Below are positions 42,998 to 50,336 of a stretch of 50,336 nt of DNA, piece by piece. The position numbers and the translations under genes were made by a program. The first letter of the stretch is position 1; every line of letters starts with the position of its first letter. The stretch spans positions 381-50,716 of the forward strand of contig NZ_SPJX01000640.1 of assembly GCF_004458765.1 (NCBI RefSeq). The letters run 5' to 3'. This DNA is from Microvirga pakistanensis (GTDB lineage Bacteria; Pseudomonadota; Alphaproteobacteria; Rhizobiales; Beijerinckiaceae). The notes under the pieces are model-generated. The model searched no databases. It was given only the letters and a program-made list of their open reading frames with translations, and was not told the DNA's origin.

Positions 42998-43767
42998 GGC
43001 ACCGTTGCATTAACCTTGGCGGTACAACGAGGGGTGGTTCGTCAAGGAGCCGCCCCGATGCCTCTGTTCAAGCGCCGCCGTTTTCCTGTTGGAATCATCC
43101 TGCTGTGCGTGCGCTGGTACTGCAAGTACGGGATCAGCTATCGCGATCTGACCGAGATGATGCAAGAGCGAGGCACCAATGTGAACCCATCCACGATCTT
43201 CCGCTGGGTTCAGCGTTATGCGCCAGAAATCGAGAAGAGGGTCCGCAGCTTCCAGGGATCCCGTTCCGGGTCATGGTGCGTGGACGAGACCTATGTACGA
43301 GTTGGCGGATGCTGGCGGTACTTGTTTCGAGCGGTCGATAAGCACGGGCAGCTGATCGCCTCCGTGCTATCCGAGCGGCGTGATGCTGGAGCGGCTTATC
43401 GCTTCCTGCGCAAAGCCTTGAAGGCAGTGAGTATCCGAAGGCAATTCGGCGCTTGCAGAATGAAGGGTTGCTGTCGAAAGACGTCGAGCATCGGACGTCA
43501 AAGTACTTAAACAACATCATCGAGGCGGATCACGGCGCGATCAAGCGGATGATCCGGCCGGCTCGCGGGTTCCAGCGAATGAAGACCGCGTCTACGACCC
43601 TGAAGGGGTTCGAGATCATGCGAATGGTCCGCCGAGGTCACTGCATGCTGAGGCATGCGGGCGTGCTAGATGTAATTCGTATGGTGAACAACTTGTTCGG
43701 TCTTGCCGCGTGAGGAAGACGCATCGGTAGGCTCATTATGGCCTATAGCAACTAATGCAACAGAGCC
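42998..43767 (+). mobile_element. IS6-family insertion sequence, internally deleted
   Basis: A 770-bp element bounded by GGCACCGTTGCATTA (42998-43012) and the inverse of GGCTCTGTTGCATTA (43753-43767), a 15-bp imperfect terminal repeat typical of the IS26-like branch. It carries a broken transposase. The 8 bases on each side (TTTCCTGA and CGGAATGC) are not a duplication, so it probably arrived or was left by recombination. The right side interrupts a TetR-like gene. Confidence 0.85.
43058..43713 (+). pseudogene. IS6-family transposase with internal deletion and frameshift
   Basis: The N-terminal part MPLFKRRRFPVGIILLCVRW and the first catalytic Asp (WCVDETYVRVGG) are intact up to FLRKALKAV. 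The reading then jumps to another frame with YPKAIRRLQNEGLL, TSKYLNNIIEADHGAIKRMI and the C terminus. The missing segment normally contains the second catalytic Asp (ITTDKL). The element therefore cannot encode an active DDE transposase. Confidence 0.85.
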
Positions 43768-43777
43768 CGGAATGCAA

Positions 43778-44071
43778 TCAGCGCTCGGACATCCGACCGG
43801 ATGCTTGATCGGCCCTGGCGCATCCGGATGGTCGGGCCAGAACGAAGCACTCAAGGATCTCATAGCGGCGGAGCGCGCCAAGAATCGCGTAGCCATTCGA
43901 AGGGTCGTCGAACGCGCGGCGAAGGAGGGCGAGCTCGCCGAGTCGAAAGTGCAAGGTTTCCCCACCCTTATTGATGCGCTCCTGCTCGGGCGATCGGTTC
44001 AGGCTCGTGATGGTGTTCCTCAGGTAGACGTCCACGCAGCTATCGACACGGTGTTGTGTCACTGGGATTGA
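43778..44071 (+). pseudogene. C-terminal fragment of a TetR-family-like regulator
   Basis: The frame reads NEALKDLIAAERAKNRVAIR, RVVERAAKEGELAESKVQGF and then IDALLLGRSVQA, ending with HWD and a stop. This resembles the ligand-binding C-terminal half of TetR/AcrR proteins, where an AVERGEL-like helix precedes a dimerisation helix. The DNA-binding half is missing and the IS6 element stands where it should be. An ATG in the IS end opens the frame but gives an unnatural N terminus. Confidence 0.5.
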
Positions 44072-44089
44072 TCATACTTACGCTGGGCT

Positions 44090-44272
44090 GGCTGCTCTGC
44101 CCCCCGCAAACTCGCCCACTTGAAGCTAGAGTCTTGCCCGATGGAAGGACCGGACGATGCAGCGATCGAAGTTCAGCGAGGAGCAGGGCGTGGCGATCCT
44201 GCGCGAGCAGGAGGCGGGTGCGAAGACGGCTGATCTGTGCCGTCGCCAAGGTGTGTTTCGGCATGCAATCTT
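44090..44272 (+). mobile_element. Left-end fragment of an IS3-family element
   Basis: TGCTCTGCCCCCCGCAAAC near 44090 looks like an IS3-type left end. It is followed by the start of OrfA at ATG 44157 (MQRSKFSEEQGVAILREQEA, then TADLCRRQGV), the classic HTH_Tnp_1 N terminus. It is cut after about 34 codons where the ISL3 element begins. No remaining IS3 sequence was seen on the other side of ISL3. Confidence 0.65.
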
Positions 44273-45936
44273 GGCTCTGACGCACTTTTGGTGCAGTTGA
44301 GGACTGAACTGATGCTGTATTCCGGAAGGAGGCAGCCTCATGCACCGAAGCCTGCGCCCCTCAGCTTTGATCCCGCCTGGCCTGATCGTTGACCAGATCC
44401 ACGCCGACGCACAGCAGGTGACCATCACAGTCCATTCCGGCTTCCGATCAGGCATATGCCCTTCGTGCGGCACGATCTCCTCGCGTGTGCATAGCCATTA
44501 TCTCCGGCGCGTGGCGGACCTGCCGCCGGCCGGTCGACCCGTCCAGTTCCTGATCCGAGCGCGGCAGCTCCGCTGCGATGCTGTGCGGTGCGGACGGCAG
44601 ATCTTGACCGAGCGCTTTGCCTCGGATGTGATTGCCCGTCATGCCCGTCGCACCGCCCGGCTCGAGGGCATTGCCCACCACCTCGGATTGGCTCTGGGCG
44701 GTCGGCCCGCAACACGTCTAGCCCGGCGGCTGATGCTGCCTGTCAGCAAGGATACGCTCCTGCGCATTGTGCGCCGGCATGTCCACCGTCCTTCCGAGCC
44801 GCTGAGCGCCATCGGGATCGATGACTGGGCCTGGCGCCGCAATCGCCGCTATGGCACCATCGTCTGTGATCTCGAACGGCGGCGGATCGCATCGCTTCTT
44901 CCGGACCGGGAGCAGGCCACCGCACAGGCATGGCTGGCCACCCACCCGGAGATTACCGTCGTCGCCCGCGACAGAGGCGGTGGCTATGGCGAGGCCGCGG
45001 CCAAGGCGCTGCCAGACGCGGTGCAGGTGGCCGACCGCTGGCACCTGATGGAGAACGCCAGCCACGCTTTTCTGGATGCTGTCCGCAAGTCGATGCGCCA
45101 GATCCGTCAGGTCATTGGATCGGCAACAATCAACTCGCACCTTCTCACCTGTGCCGAACGCATTCAGTACCAGGGCTACTTGCGCCGTGAGGAGACCAAC
45201 GCAACGGTCATGGCTCTCGGCGCGGACGGCGTCCCGATCAAGCAGATCGTCCGGCAAACGGGTCTGAGCCGCGGCACGGTACGGCAGATCCTGCGGGGCG
45301 GCCGGAGCGACGTCTTCCGTTTGCGTGAGAGCAGTCTTGAGGCATACTGGCCGCTGCTTGAGGCCCTCTGGACCGGAGGATGCCGCAATGGTGCCGAGCT
45401 CTGGCGGCGTCTGCGGGCCAGCGGCTTTCGTGGTTCGCTGCGCGTTGTGGGGGAATGGGCCACCCGCCGCCGTCGGGCTGAACGGATCGGAGACGAGCAG
45501 CTTCAGCGCATTCCATCCGCCAGGACCATCGCCCGGCAGATGAGTACGGGGCGAGACATGCTCTCCAAGACGGAGACCGTGACCATCGCCGCCATCCAAA
45601 GCGGCGTGCCAGCTCTCGCCAGTGCTCGCGACACGGTTGCGGACTTCCAGACCCTGATCCGGAGTGGCCGCGAGCCTGACCTGAGGTTATGGATCGCCCG
45701 AGCACGTCAAAGCCTCGTAGCCTCGTTCGCCAATGGCATCGCTAAGGATGAGGCGGCTGTTCGTGCGGCGATCACGTTGCCGTGGTCAAACGGTCAGACC
45801 GAAGGCCAGATCACGAAACTCAAGCTCGTGAAGCGTCAGATGTACGGCAGAGGCCATCTCGATCTCCTGCAAGCCAGATTGGTTGGAGCGGAATGACAGG
45901 TCACGACGACTCGTGCACCAAAACGGCGTCAGAGCC
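44273..45936 (+). mobile_element. ISL3-family insertion sequence
   Basis: A 1,664-bp element with 23-bp near-perfect terminal inverted repeats: GGCTCTGACGC... at 44273-44295 and its inverse at 45914-45936, differing at two central positions. It contains one intact transposase gene. The flanking 8 bases (GCAATCTT and AAACTTGG) do not match as a target duplication. The left neighbour is an IS3 fragment and the right neighbour a kinase fragment, so a deletion or recombination followed insertion. Confidence 0.88.
44340..45896 (+). CDS. ISL3-family transposase
   Basis: A 518-residue transposase with an N-terminal zinc-finger-like region (SGICPSCGTISSRVHSHYLR, then two more Cys), an HTH, and the DDE_Tnp_ISL3 catalytic domain. 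Asp in IGIDDWAWRR is the likely first catalytic residue, VVARDRGGGYGEAA holds the second, and LPWSNGQTEGQITKLKLVKR holds the final Glu. Length is at the upper end for the family. The gene looks intact and the element may still be mobile. Confidence 0.92.
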   Translation: MHRSLRPSALIPPGLIVDQIHADAQQVTITVHSGFRSGICPSCGTISSRVHSHYLRRVADLPPAGRPVQFLIRARQLRCDAVRCGRQILTERFASDVIARHARRTARLEGIAHHLGLALGGRPATRLARRLMLPVSKDTLLRIVRRHVHRPSEPLSAIGIDDWAWRRNRRYGTIVCDLERRRIASLLPDREQATAQAWLATHPEITVVARDRGGGYGEAAAKALPDAVQVADRWHLMENASHAFLDAVRKSMRQIRQVIGSATINSHLLTCAERIQYQGYLRREETNATVMALGADGVPIKQIVRQTGLSRGTVRQILRGGRSDVFRLRESSLEAYWPLLEALWTGGCRNGAELWRRLRASGFRGSLRVVGEWATRRRRAERIGDEQLQRIPSARTIARQMSTGRDMLSKTETVTIAAIQSGVPALASARDTVADFQTLIRSGREPDLRLWIARARQSLVASFANGIAKDEAAVRAAITLPWSNGQTEGQITKLKLVKRQMYGRGHLDLLQARLVGAE

Positions 45937-45945
45937 AAACTTGGA

Positions 45946-46398
45946 CGCCGATTGACAGGACGGTTTTGCCTGGAGCACGCACTGGGCACGCCAAGCTACA
46001 TGGCCCCCGAGCTCTTCACCGGCGCACCCGGCAACGATTTATCGGATCGGTTTGCGGTAGCTGTTAGGATCTACCGCATGTTCAGCCGGGCCTTCCCGTA
46101 CGGTGAGATTGAGCCATTCTCCCAGCCCCGGTTCAGCAAATCCACTCCATTGACGTCGCACCGCCCCGACCAGCCAGCCTGGCTGGATCAGGTTCTCGCC
46201 CGCGCCCTTGCGGCTTAACCGGGCGAGCGCTTCGGCGATGTTCTTGAGCTGGCTTTTAAATTGGAGCATGGCTCCGCACGAGCGCTGCCGACTGCCTTTC
46301 ACCGCAAACCACTCTACGAGCGTAATCCCGTGCTCGTCTGGCAAATGATCGCGATTGTGCTCGCCGTCATGCTCTTCTTGAATTGGGCCTTTCGATAG
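45946..46398 (+). pseudogene. 3' fragment of a bifunctional Ser/Thr protein kinase/phosphatase gene
   Basis: The frame reads LGTPSYMAPELFTGAPGND, then RMFSRAFPYGEIEPFSQPRF, PAWLDQVLARALAA, a TAA at about 46216, then PGERFGDVLELAFKLEHGSA, PLYERNPVLVWQMIAIVLAV and a final TAG at 46396-46398. This is the C-terminal lobe and tail anchor of the PP2C-kinase fusion that often stands beside nitrate transporter and reductase genes in alphaproteobacteria. The phosphatase and N-terminal kinase parts are missing, cut at the ISL3 end, and one in-frame stop is present. Confidence 0.75.
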
Positions 46399-46484
46399 CT
46401 TGCATTGTGCCATGCAAACTCTTGAGAGAACGATCCGCTGGCGTTGAACGACATCGTTTGGGGCAGCATAGCTGAAGGATGGTT

Positions 46485-46835
46485 TCACGGCGATGGGGTG
46501 CGGTCAGTCGAAGCCGGGTCAGTGATATCTTCAATCCATGTGAGTGCCTTCACGCCCTGCGGGAACCCAAGGGTTGGAAGGGCAAGAAGCGCGACCTGCT
46601 TGAGCTCTTCCTTTGACAAGCCTTCAGCCAAGCCCCGGTGGGCGTGCGAATGCACCGCGCCCTCGGAGAGCGCTCCGACGGCCAGGGCGAGCTTGACCAG
46701 GCGATGCGTTCGGTCCTCCAGTGGGCCCGCCTCGGAGCAGGCTTTCCCGAGGGCTGCATAGGCAGCCCAGATCTCAGGGTAGGACTGCGCGATCTCGCCC
46801 GCGCCAGAGGGTAGGTTCTCGGGTGTTTCTGCCAT
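46485..46835 (-). CDS. Carboxymuconolactone decarboxylase family protein
   Basis: A 116-residue CMD/AhpD-fold protein (IWAAYAALGKACSEAGPLED, RLVKLALAVGALSEGAVHSH, AHRGLAEGLSKEELKQVALL). The CxxC of peroxidase-active AhpD is absent, and the corresponding helix has EGAVHSHAHR, so alkylhydroperoxidase activity is unlikely. The ATG at 46835 follows GGGGAGGAA, a strong ribosome site; the frame is open 7 codons further upstream. It is isolated between fragments, with no partner genes, and its role is unknown. Confidence 0.8.
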   Translation of the reverse strand: MAETPENLPSGAGEIAQSYPEIWAAYAALGKACSEAGPLEDRTHRLVKLALAVGALSEGAVHSHAHRGLAEGLSKEELKQVALLALPTLGFPQGVKALTWIEDITDPASTDRTPSP

Positions 46836-46921
46836 AGGTTCCTCCCCTCGAGACATGGTAAGTGTGGTGCTAACGATGCACCCCTCGAGAGAATGGCCTC
46901 ATTGGGTAGAATTGGACCAGG

Positions 46922-47489
46922 TTGATTGGTTCTATCACGCAAGATCCGACCCGCCGCGATATTTGGCACCTCGAAGAAGTCGTGGCTACAATCTCTGGCC
47001 AGAAGCACTGGCTCTGGCGAGCCGTCGACCAGGACGGATACGTCCTCGGCCAAACTGTCCAGAGCCGCCGCGACCCCCAGGCGGCTAAGCGGGTGCTAGA
47101 ACGCCTCCTGAAGAAGCAAGGCTGCCCTCCACAACGGATGATCACCGATAAGTTGAGCTCCTACGCTGCCGCCCAGCGCCAGACATGCCGAGGATTGAGC
47201 ACCGCTCGAAGGGTCTGAACACCCGTGCGAAAAATCCACATCTGCCCTTACGCCGATGAGAACAGGCGATGCAAGGTTTTCGATCGGCGGGAGGCTTACA
47301 GAGGTTTACTGCGGTGTTCTCTGCCGTCCGGAACCTCTTCGTACCACCCCAGTCTCGCCGCTCTGCGCTTGCCACCGATCTTCATCGCCTCCATGCCATG
47401 GCGGAATGGAAAGTTGAGGCGGGCACTGCCGCTTGAACACGTATGCCGCCATCCAGGTCTCATTGCGTCCAACGGCCGTTAACGTGACA
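46922..47489 (+). mobile_element. Broken IS6-type element, left of the GH172 gene
   Basis: The transposase remnant reads DIWHLEEVVATISGQKHWLW, RAVDQDGYVLGQTVQSRRD and MITDKLSSYAAA in one frame. It continues in another as MPRIEHRSKGLNTRAKNPHL and AEWKVEAGTAA to a stop at 47434-47436. The N-terminal part is missing, and the usual catalytic Glu in NRAENSH is Lys. The right terminal repeat CCGTTAACGTGACA is kept at 47476-47489. The left end was not found. Confidence 0.8.
47476..47489 (+). repeat. 14-bp terminal repeat, left copy (CCGTTAACGTGACA)
   Basis: This sequence is the exact reverse complement of 50036-50049 on the other side of the GH172 gene. It stands 40 bases after the remnant transposase stop, where an IS right end is expected. 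Confidence 0.75.
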
Positions 47490-47604
47490 AGCCCACCACC
47501 CTGCCAACTTGGAGAGGCTGCTTTTGAGAATGGTTGCCGTGGCATGCCAGACAGTTCAAGGAGATGATCTGAGGCAGAGAGATGGTTCAAAGAGCCGAAT
47601 TGTG

Positions 47605-49932
47605 ATGCTAAATCTTCCAAAGAACCAGCAAAGGCAAACTGCATTGAGAGTCTGTACATCGCCAGAGCAGACTACAAAACCCGATCGGAACCTTCGACTG
47701 CGTTTCGCCGTCATAGCTGGGCTGGGAGCCATTCTCCTTGCTCAGGCGAGTAAGTCCGAGGCACAGAACGCAGATACTACCTACAGCGGAAAATCTTCAG
47801 CAGCGGCCGCTGACTACGCCACACCGTCGTGGCCTCCGATCACCCCGCTCGGACTTGATGCGTACCTGCAATGGGCACGGTGGCCATATCAGCGGGTTGG
47901 GATCCGCGGCTATATGCATTCGACTTACGACCGTGGCGGTTTGAACCGCACAGCAGACGCATCGCATTTCCTCTACAGCGAGGGGCCAAACTTCAATGTC
48001 GCCCTCGATATCATGGGCCGGGGTGTTCTCCACTTCGTCCGGACCAATCGCTGGCACGGCAGCCCTTGGCATTATGAGGTCGATAGCATCGACCATGTTT
48101 TGCGCGAGACGAGCACGGCCGATCCACACCATCCTTCGCCTGACTCGAGATATGATCCCCCGAAGATCTTCCCGCCGCCACTGGCGTTGACATGGCCGAC
48201 CACGAAAGGATCAGACCTGAACTGGGTGCCGATCCCCTTCGAGAGATCGCTGCGGCTGGCGTATGAGCGGACGTTCTACGGCACGGGATACTACATCTTT
48301 CACCATTTCGCCGATGACGCTCCGGTGTCACCGCCGCGGCCGCTCGACTGGCTCACTCCACCCGATTCGAGAGTCCTGCAATTGATCGGAAGATCCGGCG
48401 ATGATATTGCACCAACCGATATTGCGCGCGAGACAAAGCGCGTGACACTTGAGCCTGGCCGTTCACTTCGCCTGTTTCAGCTTGCGGGACCTGTAACGAT
48501 CCGTGCATTGAAGCTCAGCCTGCCCCGCGACCGCGCACTGACATTGTCGGGTGCGCATTTGCGCATCACCTGGGATGACAGAGAGCTGCCTTCGATTGAT
48601 GCGCCCTTAGCGCTCTTCTTCGGCGCCGGCCTGCTGTACAACCGAAACAATGTCGAGTATCTGGTTAAGGCTTTCCCGGTCAATATCCGCTACGCAGAAG
48701 AAGCCGTGCATCTCGCGAGCTACTTTCCGATGCCGTTCTTCCGTTCGGCATCGATTGAACTGATCTCGCCCTCAGCGCTCGAACATCCTGTGATTCTTGA
48801 GGCTGAGGTTCGTTATGAGCCGTTCGAGCACCAGCCATCCACCGTCGGCTACTTCCATGCAACCTATCGGGATCAGGGCGCAGGAGTGCCAGGCACGGAC
48901 CATGTGCTGCTTGATACGCGCGGTGTCGAGGGTAGCGAGAATTGGTCAGGATCGTTCATAGGCACATCATTCACTTTCACCGACAATGCCGAGCTCCGGA
49001 CCCTGGAGGGTGACCCGCGCTTCTTTTTCGATGATGCACGCTCTCCCCAGGCGCATGGTACTGGCACGGAAGAGTGGGGCGGGGGCGGAGACTATTGGGG
49101 CGGCCAGACCATGACGCTGCCATTCGTCGGCCACCCGATTGGTGCGCCAACGCCTGCCGATGCCCGCGATACAAGCGATCTCGTCCACTCCGCCTACCGG
49201 TTCCTGCTGGCTGACCTATTCCCGTTCGGAAAGAACGCCCGCATCCAACTGGAGCACGGCGGCCTCAATGATATGTCCGAACGCTATCGAACGGTTGCGT
49301 ATTGGTACGGCCTGCCCGCTGCCTCGCTCGTGAAGTCGGATGAACTCCGCATTGGCGACGCGGCATCCGAAAGCGCGCATAACTATCACTCCCCCGATGC
49401 AACACCAGCGCAGGTTCTAACCTCAAGCTACGAATTTGGCCAGGAAGAGGCCCAGCTTGTACGGTACACACGCGGGACGTCCGAGTTCACCTTGGCTATC
49501 CGGTCGGACAACCAAGGTGTCATGTTGCGACGCACACTGGACTATGGCATGCCTGACCAGAAAGCGCTCGTGTGGGTCGCTGATGGCGCAGCCTCGGAGC
49601 CTATATGGGAGAAGGCTGGCATCTGGTACCTCGCAGGCTCCACCACTTTCTATCATAGCTTTCCCATGGGCGAGTTGGATCCTCCGTCGCCCGCAATTCT
49701 GACGTCGACCCGCCGCTTTCGTGAGGATGAGTTTTTGCTGCCTCGTCGGCTCACCCGAGGCCGCAAACTGGTGCGGATACGCGTTACGTTCGAACGGGTC
49801 GGCCGCCCACTGCTGCCTGCGCTACCGCCGCCGCACTCCGCCTGGTCTGAGATTCGGTACGCCGCGTACTGCTGGGTCGAGCCACAGTTCGATCCTACGA
49901 CGTCACAATCGATGGACGCGGACAACCCGTGA
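47605..49932 (+). CDS. Secreted DUF2961 (GH172-type) protein, candidate furanosidase
   Basis: A 775-residue protein. LRLRFAVIAGLGAILLAQAS near residue 30 is a Sec signal with a likely cut before QNADTT, so it acts in the periplasm or outside. The DUF2961 pattern is visible: GYMHSTYDRGGLNRT, then HGTGTEEWGGGGDYW at about residues 484-498, matching the family's GTGTEDYF block, and beta-jelly-roll strands. GH172 enzymes hydrolyse fructofuranosides (difructose anhydride) or D-arabinofuranosides and work as multimers. The start is uncertain (ATG 47605, or GTG 47602). It lies between two IS6 remnants, suggesting transfer. Exact substrate unknown. Confidence 0.75.
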   Translation: MLNLPKNQQRQTALRVCTSPEQTTKPDRNLRLRFAVIAGLGAILLAQASKSEAQNADTTYSGKSSAAAADYATPSWPPITPLGLDAYLQWARWPYQRVGIRGYMHSTYDRGGLNRTADASHFLYSEGPNFNVALDIMGRGVLHFVRTNRWHGSPWHYEVDSIDHVLRETSTADPHHPSPDSRYDPPKIFPPPLALTWPTTKGSDLNWVPIPFERSLRLAYERTFYGTGYYIFHHFADDAPVSPPRPLDWLTPPDSRVLQLIGRSGDDIAPTDIARETKRVTLEPGRSLRLFQLAGPVTIRALKLSLPRDRALTLSGAHLRITWDDRELPSIDAPLALFFGAGLLYNRNNVEYLVKAFPVNIRYAEEAVHLASYFPMPFFRSASIELISPSALEHPVILEAEVRYEPFEHQPSTVGYFHATYRDQGAGVPGTDHVLLDTRGVEGSENWSGSFIGTSFTFTDNAELRTLEGDPRFFFDDARSPQAHGTGTEEWGGGGDYWGGQTMTLPFVGHPIGAPTPADARDTSDLVHSAYRFLLADLFPFGKNARIQLEHGGLNDMSERYRTVAYWYGLPAASLVKSDELRIGDAASESAHNYHSPDATPAQVLTSSYEFGQEEAQLVRYTRGTSEFTLAIRSDNQGVMLRRTLDYGMPDQKALVWVADGAASEPIWEKAGIWYLAGSTTFYHSFPMGELDPPSPAILTSTRRFREDEFLLPRRLTRGRKLVRIRVTFERVGRPLLPALPPPHSAWSEIRYAAYCWVEPQFDPTTSQSMDADNP

Positions 49933-50157
49933 GAAGCCATCGTCGTTAGCTGACCAAGATACCCGGATCCGTCGCATATTTACTGTTTCAGAGTTTTAGC
50001 CAATCCGTTCTGGGCTCAGGGATCAAGGATGGTGATGTCACGTTAACGGAACTCGGGCGCGGTGAGGCAAACGCGGTCACATGACGGGCTCACCGTGCAA
50101 GGCAGGCGGCATCGTCAGGTTAACCGGAGAGTGACCGGATCGAGGCATATGTGAGGG
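49933..50157. other. Gap after the GH172 gene
   Basis: No gene is visible. It holds the left terminal repeat of the right-hand IS6-type element at 50036-50049. No terminator with a T-run was found. Confidence 0.4.
50036..50049 (-). repeat. 14-bp terminal repeat, right copy (TGTCACGTTAACGG)
   Basis: Exact inverse of 47476-47489, located 109 bases before the start of the right-hand transposase remnant, where an IS left end is expected. The two copies enclose 2,574 bp including the GH172 gene. Confidence 0.75.
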
Positions 50158-50336
50158 ATGAAATCGACCCATCATCCTCGTTACGTTCGCCACCGCTTCC
50201 CGGCTGAAGTGATCAGCCATGATGTAGCATTGCAGGCCGGAAGCATTGGCTCTGGCGCGCCGTCGATCAGCATGGGATGGTGCTCGACATCCTGGTTCAG
50301 AGCCGTCGCAACGCGAAAGCCGCCAAGCGTCTGCTG
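50158..50336 (+). pseudogene. IS6-type transposase, deleted and running off the window
   Basis: The start ATG 50158 gives MKSTHHPRYVRHRFPAEVIS, the normal N terminus of this branch. The sequence then jumps, in another frame, to GRKHWLWRAVDQHGMVLDIL and VQSRRNAKAAKRLL at the window edge. The segment with the helix-turn-helix and first catalytic Asp is deleted. It is the same branch as the remnant at 46922-47436. The rest lies outside the window. Confidence 0.75.

Noticed and set aside
44265..45944. An 8-bp target duplication around the ISL3 element
   Set aside because: The flanks GCAATCTT and AAACTTGG do not match.

Overview
The window reads as chromosomal DNA of a GC-rich alphaproteobacterium of the Hyphomicrobiales, most like the Microvirga/Methylobacterium/Bosea group. 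This is inferred from the NasS-NasT nitrate control genes, the many ABC-type catabolic operons, intergenic palindromes of the kind scattered through those genomes, and the IS6/ISL3/IS3 content. No rRNA, tRNA or CRISPR array was recognised.

Bases 1-13,500 hold a pentose/polyol catabolic region. On the minus strand run an aldehyde dehydrogenase, an FGGY (xylulokinase-type) kinase, a HAD phosphatase, an RpiR regulator, ribose-5-phosphate isomerase A, a ribose-type ABC importer (binding protein, double ATPase, permease) and an FAD-linked oxidase. Divergent from these on the plus strand are a fumarylacetoacetate-hydrolase-like 2-keto-3-deoxy-sugar-acid dehydratase and a polyol-type short-chain dehydrogenase. 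Four copies of one palindromic operator (NNNAGT-NNN-ACTACA type) lie at the promoters and are the best candidates for RpiR binding sites.

Bases 13,500-20,400 carry two REP-like palindromes, a 1,486-residue RTX (calcium-binding repeat) protein with a von Willebrand A domain set among its repeats, and an APH-fold kinase-like protein. Bases 20,400-28,000 are a second catabolic operon: spermidine/putrescine-type ABC importer, two dehydrogenases of the SDR and zinc-ADH families, and a HisD paralogue whose zinc-ligand and substrate-binding positions are changed. A frameshifted GGDEF remnant follows.

Bases 28,600-38,400 are an assimilatory nitrite module: nirB, nirD, an FNT nitrite channel, siroheme synthase cysG, a hemD-like gene, and the nasS/nasT sensor-antiterminator pair. 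The nirB and cysG leaders share a promoter-proximal inverted repeat and pairs of hexaloop hairpins that fit the ANTAR RNA target rule, so NasT probably controls both by antitermination. No nitrate reductase is present in the window.

Bases 38,300-50,336 are an accessory region with much decay: gene fragments, a sulfonate/nitrate/taurine-type ABC importer with two permeases, an internally deleted IS6 element, a TetR fragment, an IS3 fragment, an apparently intact ISL3 transposase, the 3' end of a kinase gene, and a large secreted DUF2961/GH172 protein. That last gene lies between two broken IS6-type elements whose inner ends carry the same 14-bp terminal sequence in inverted orientation.
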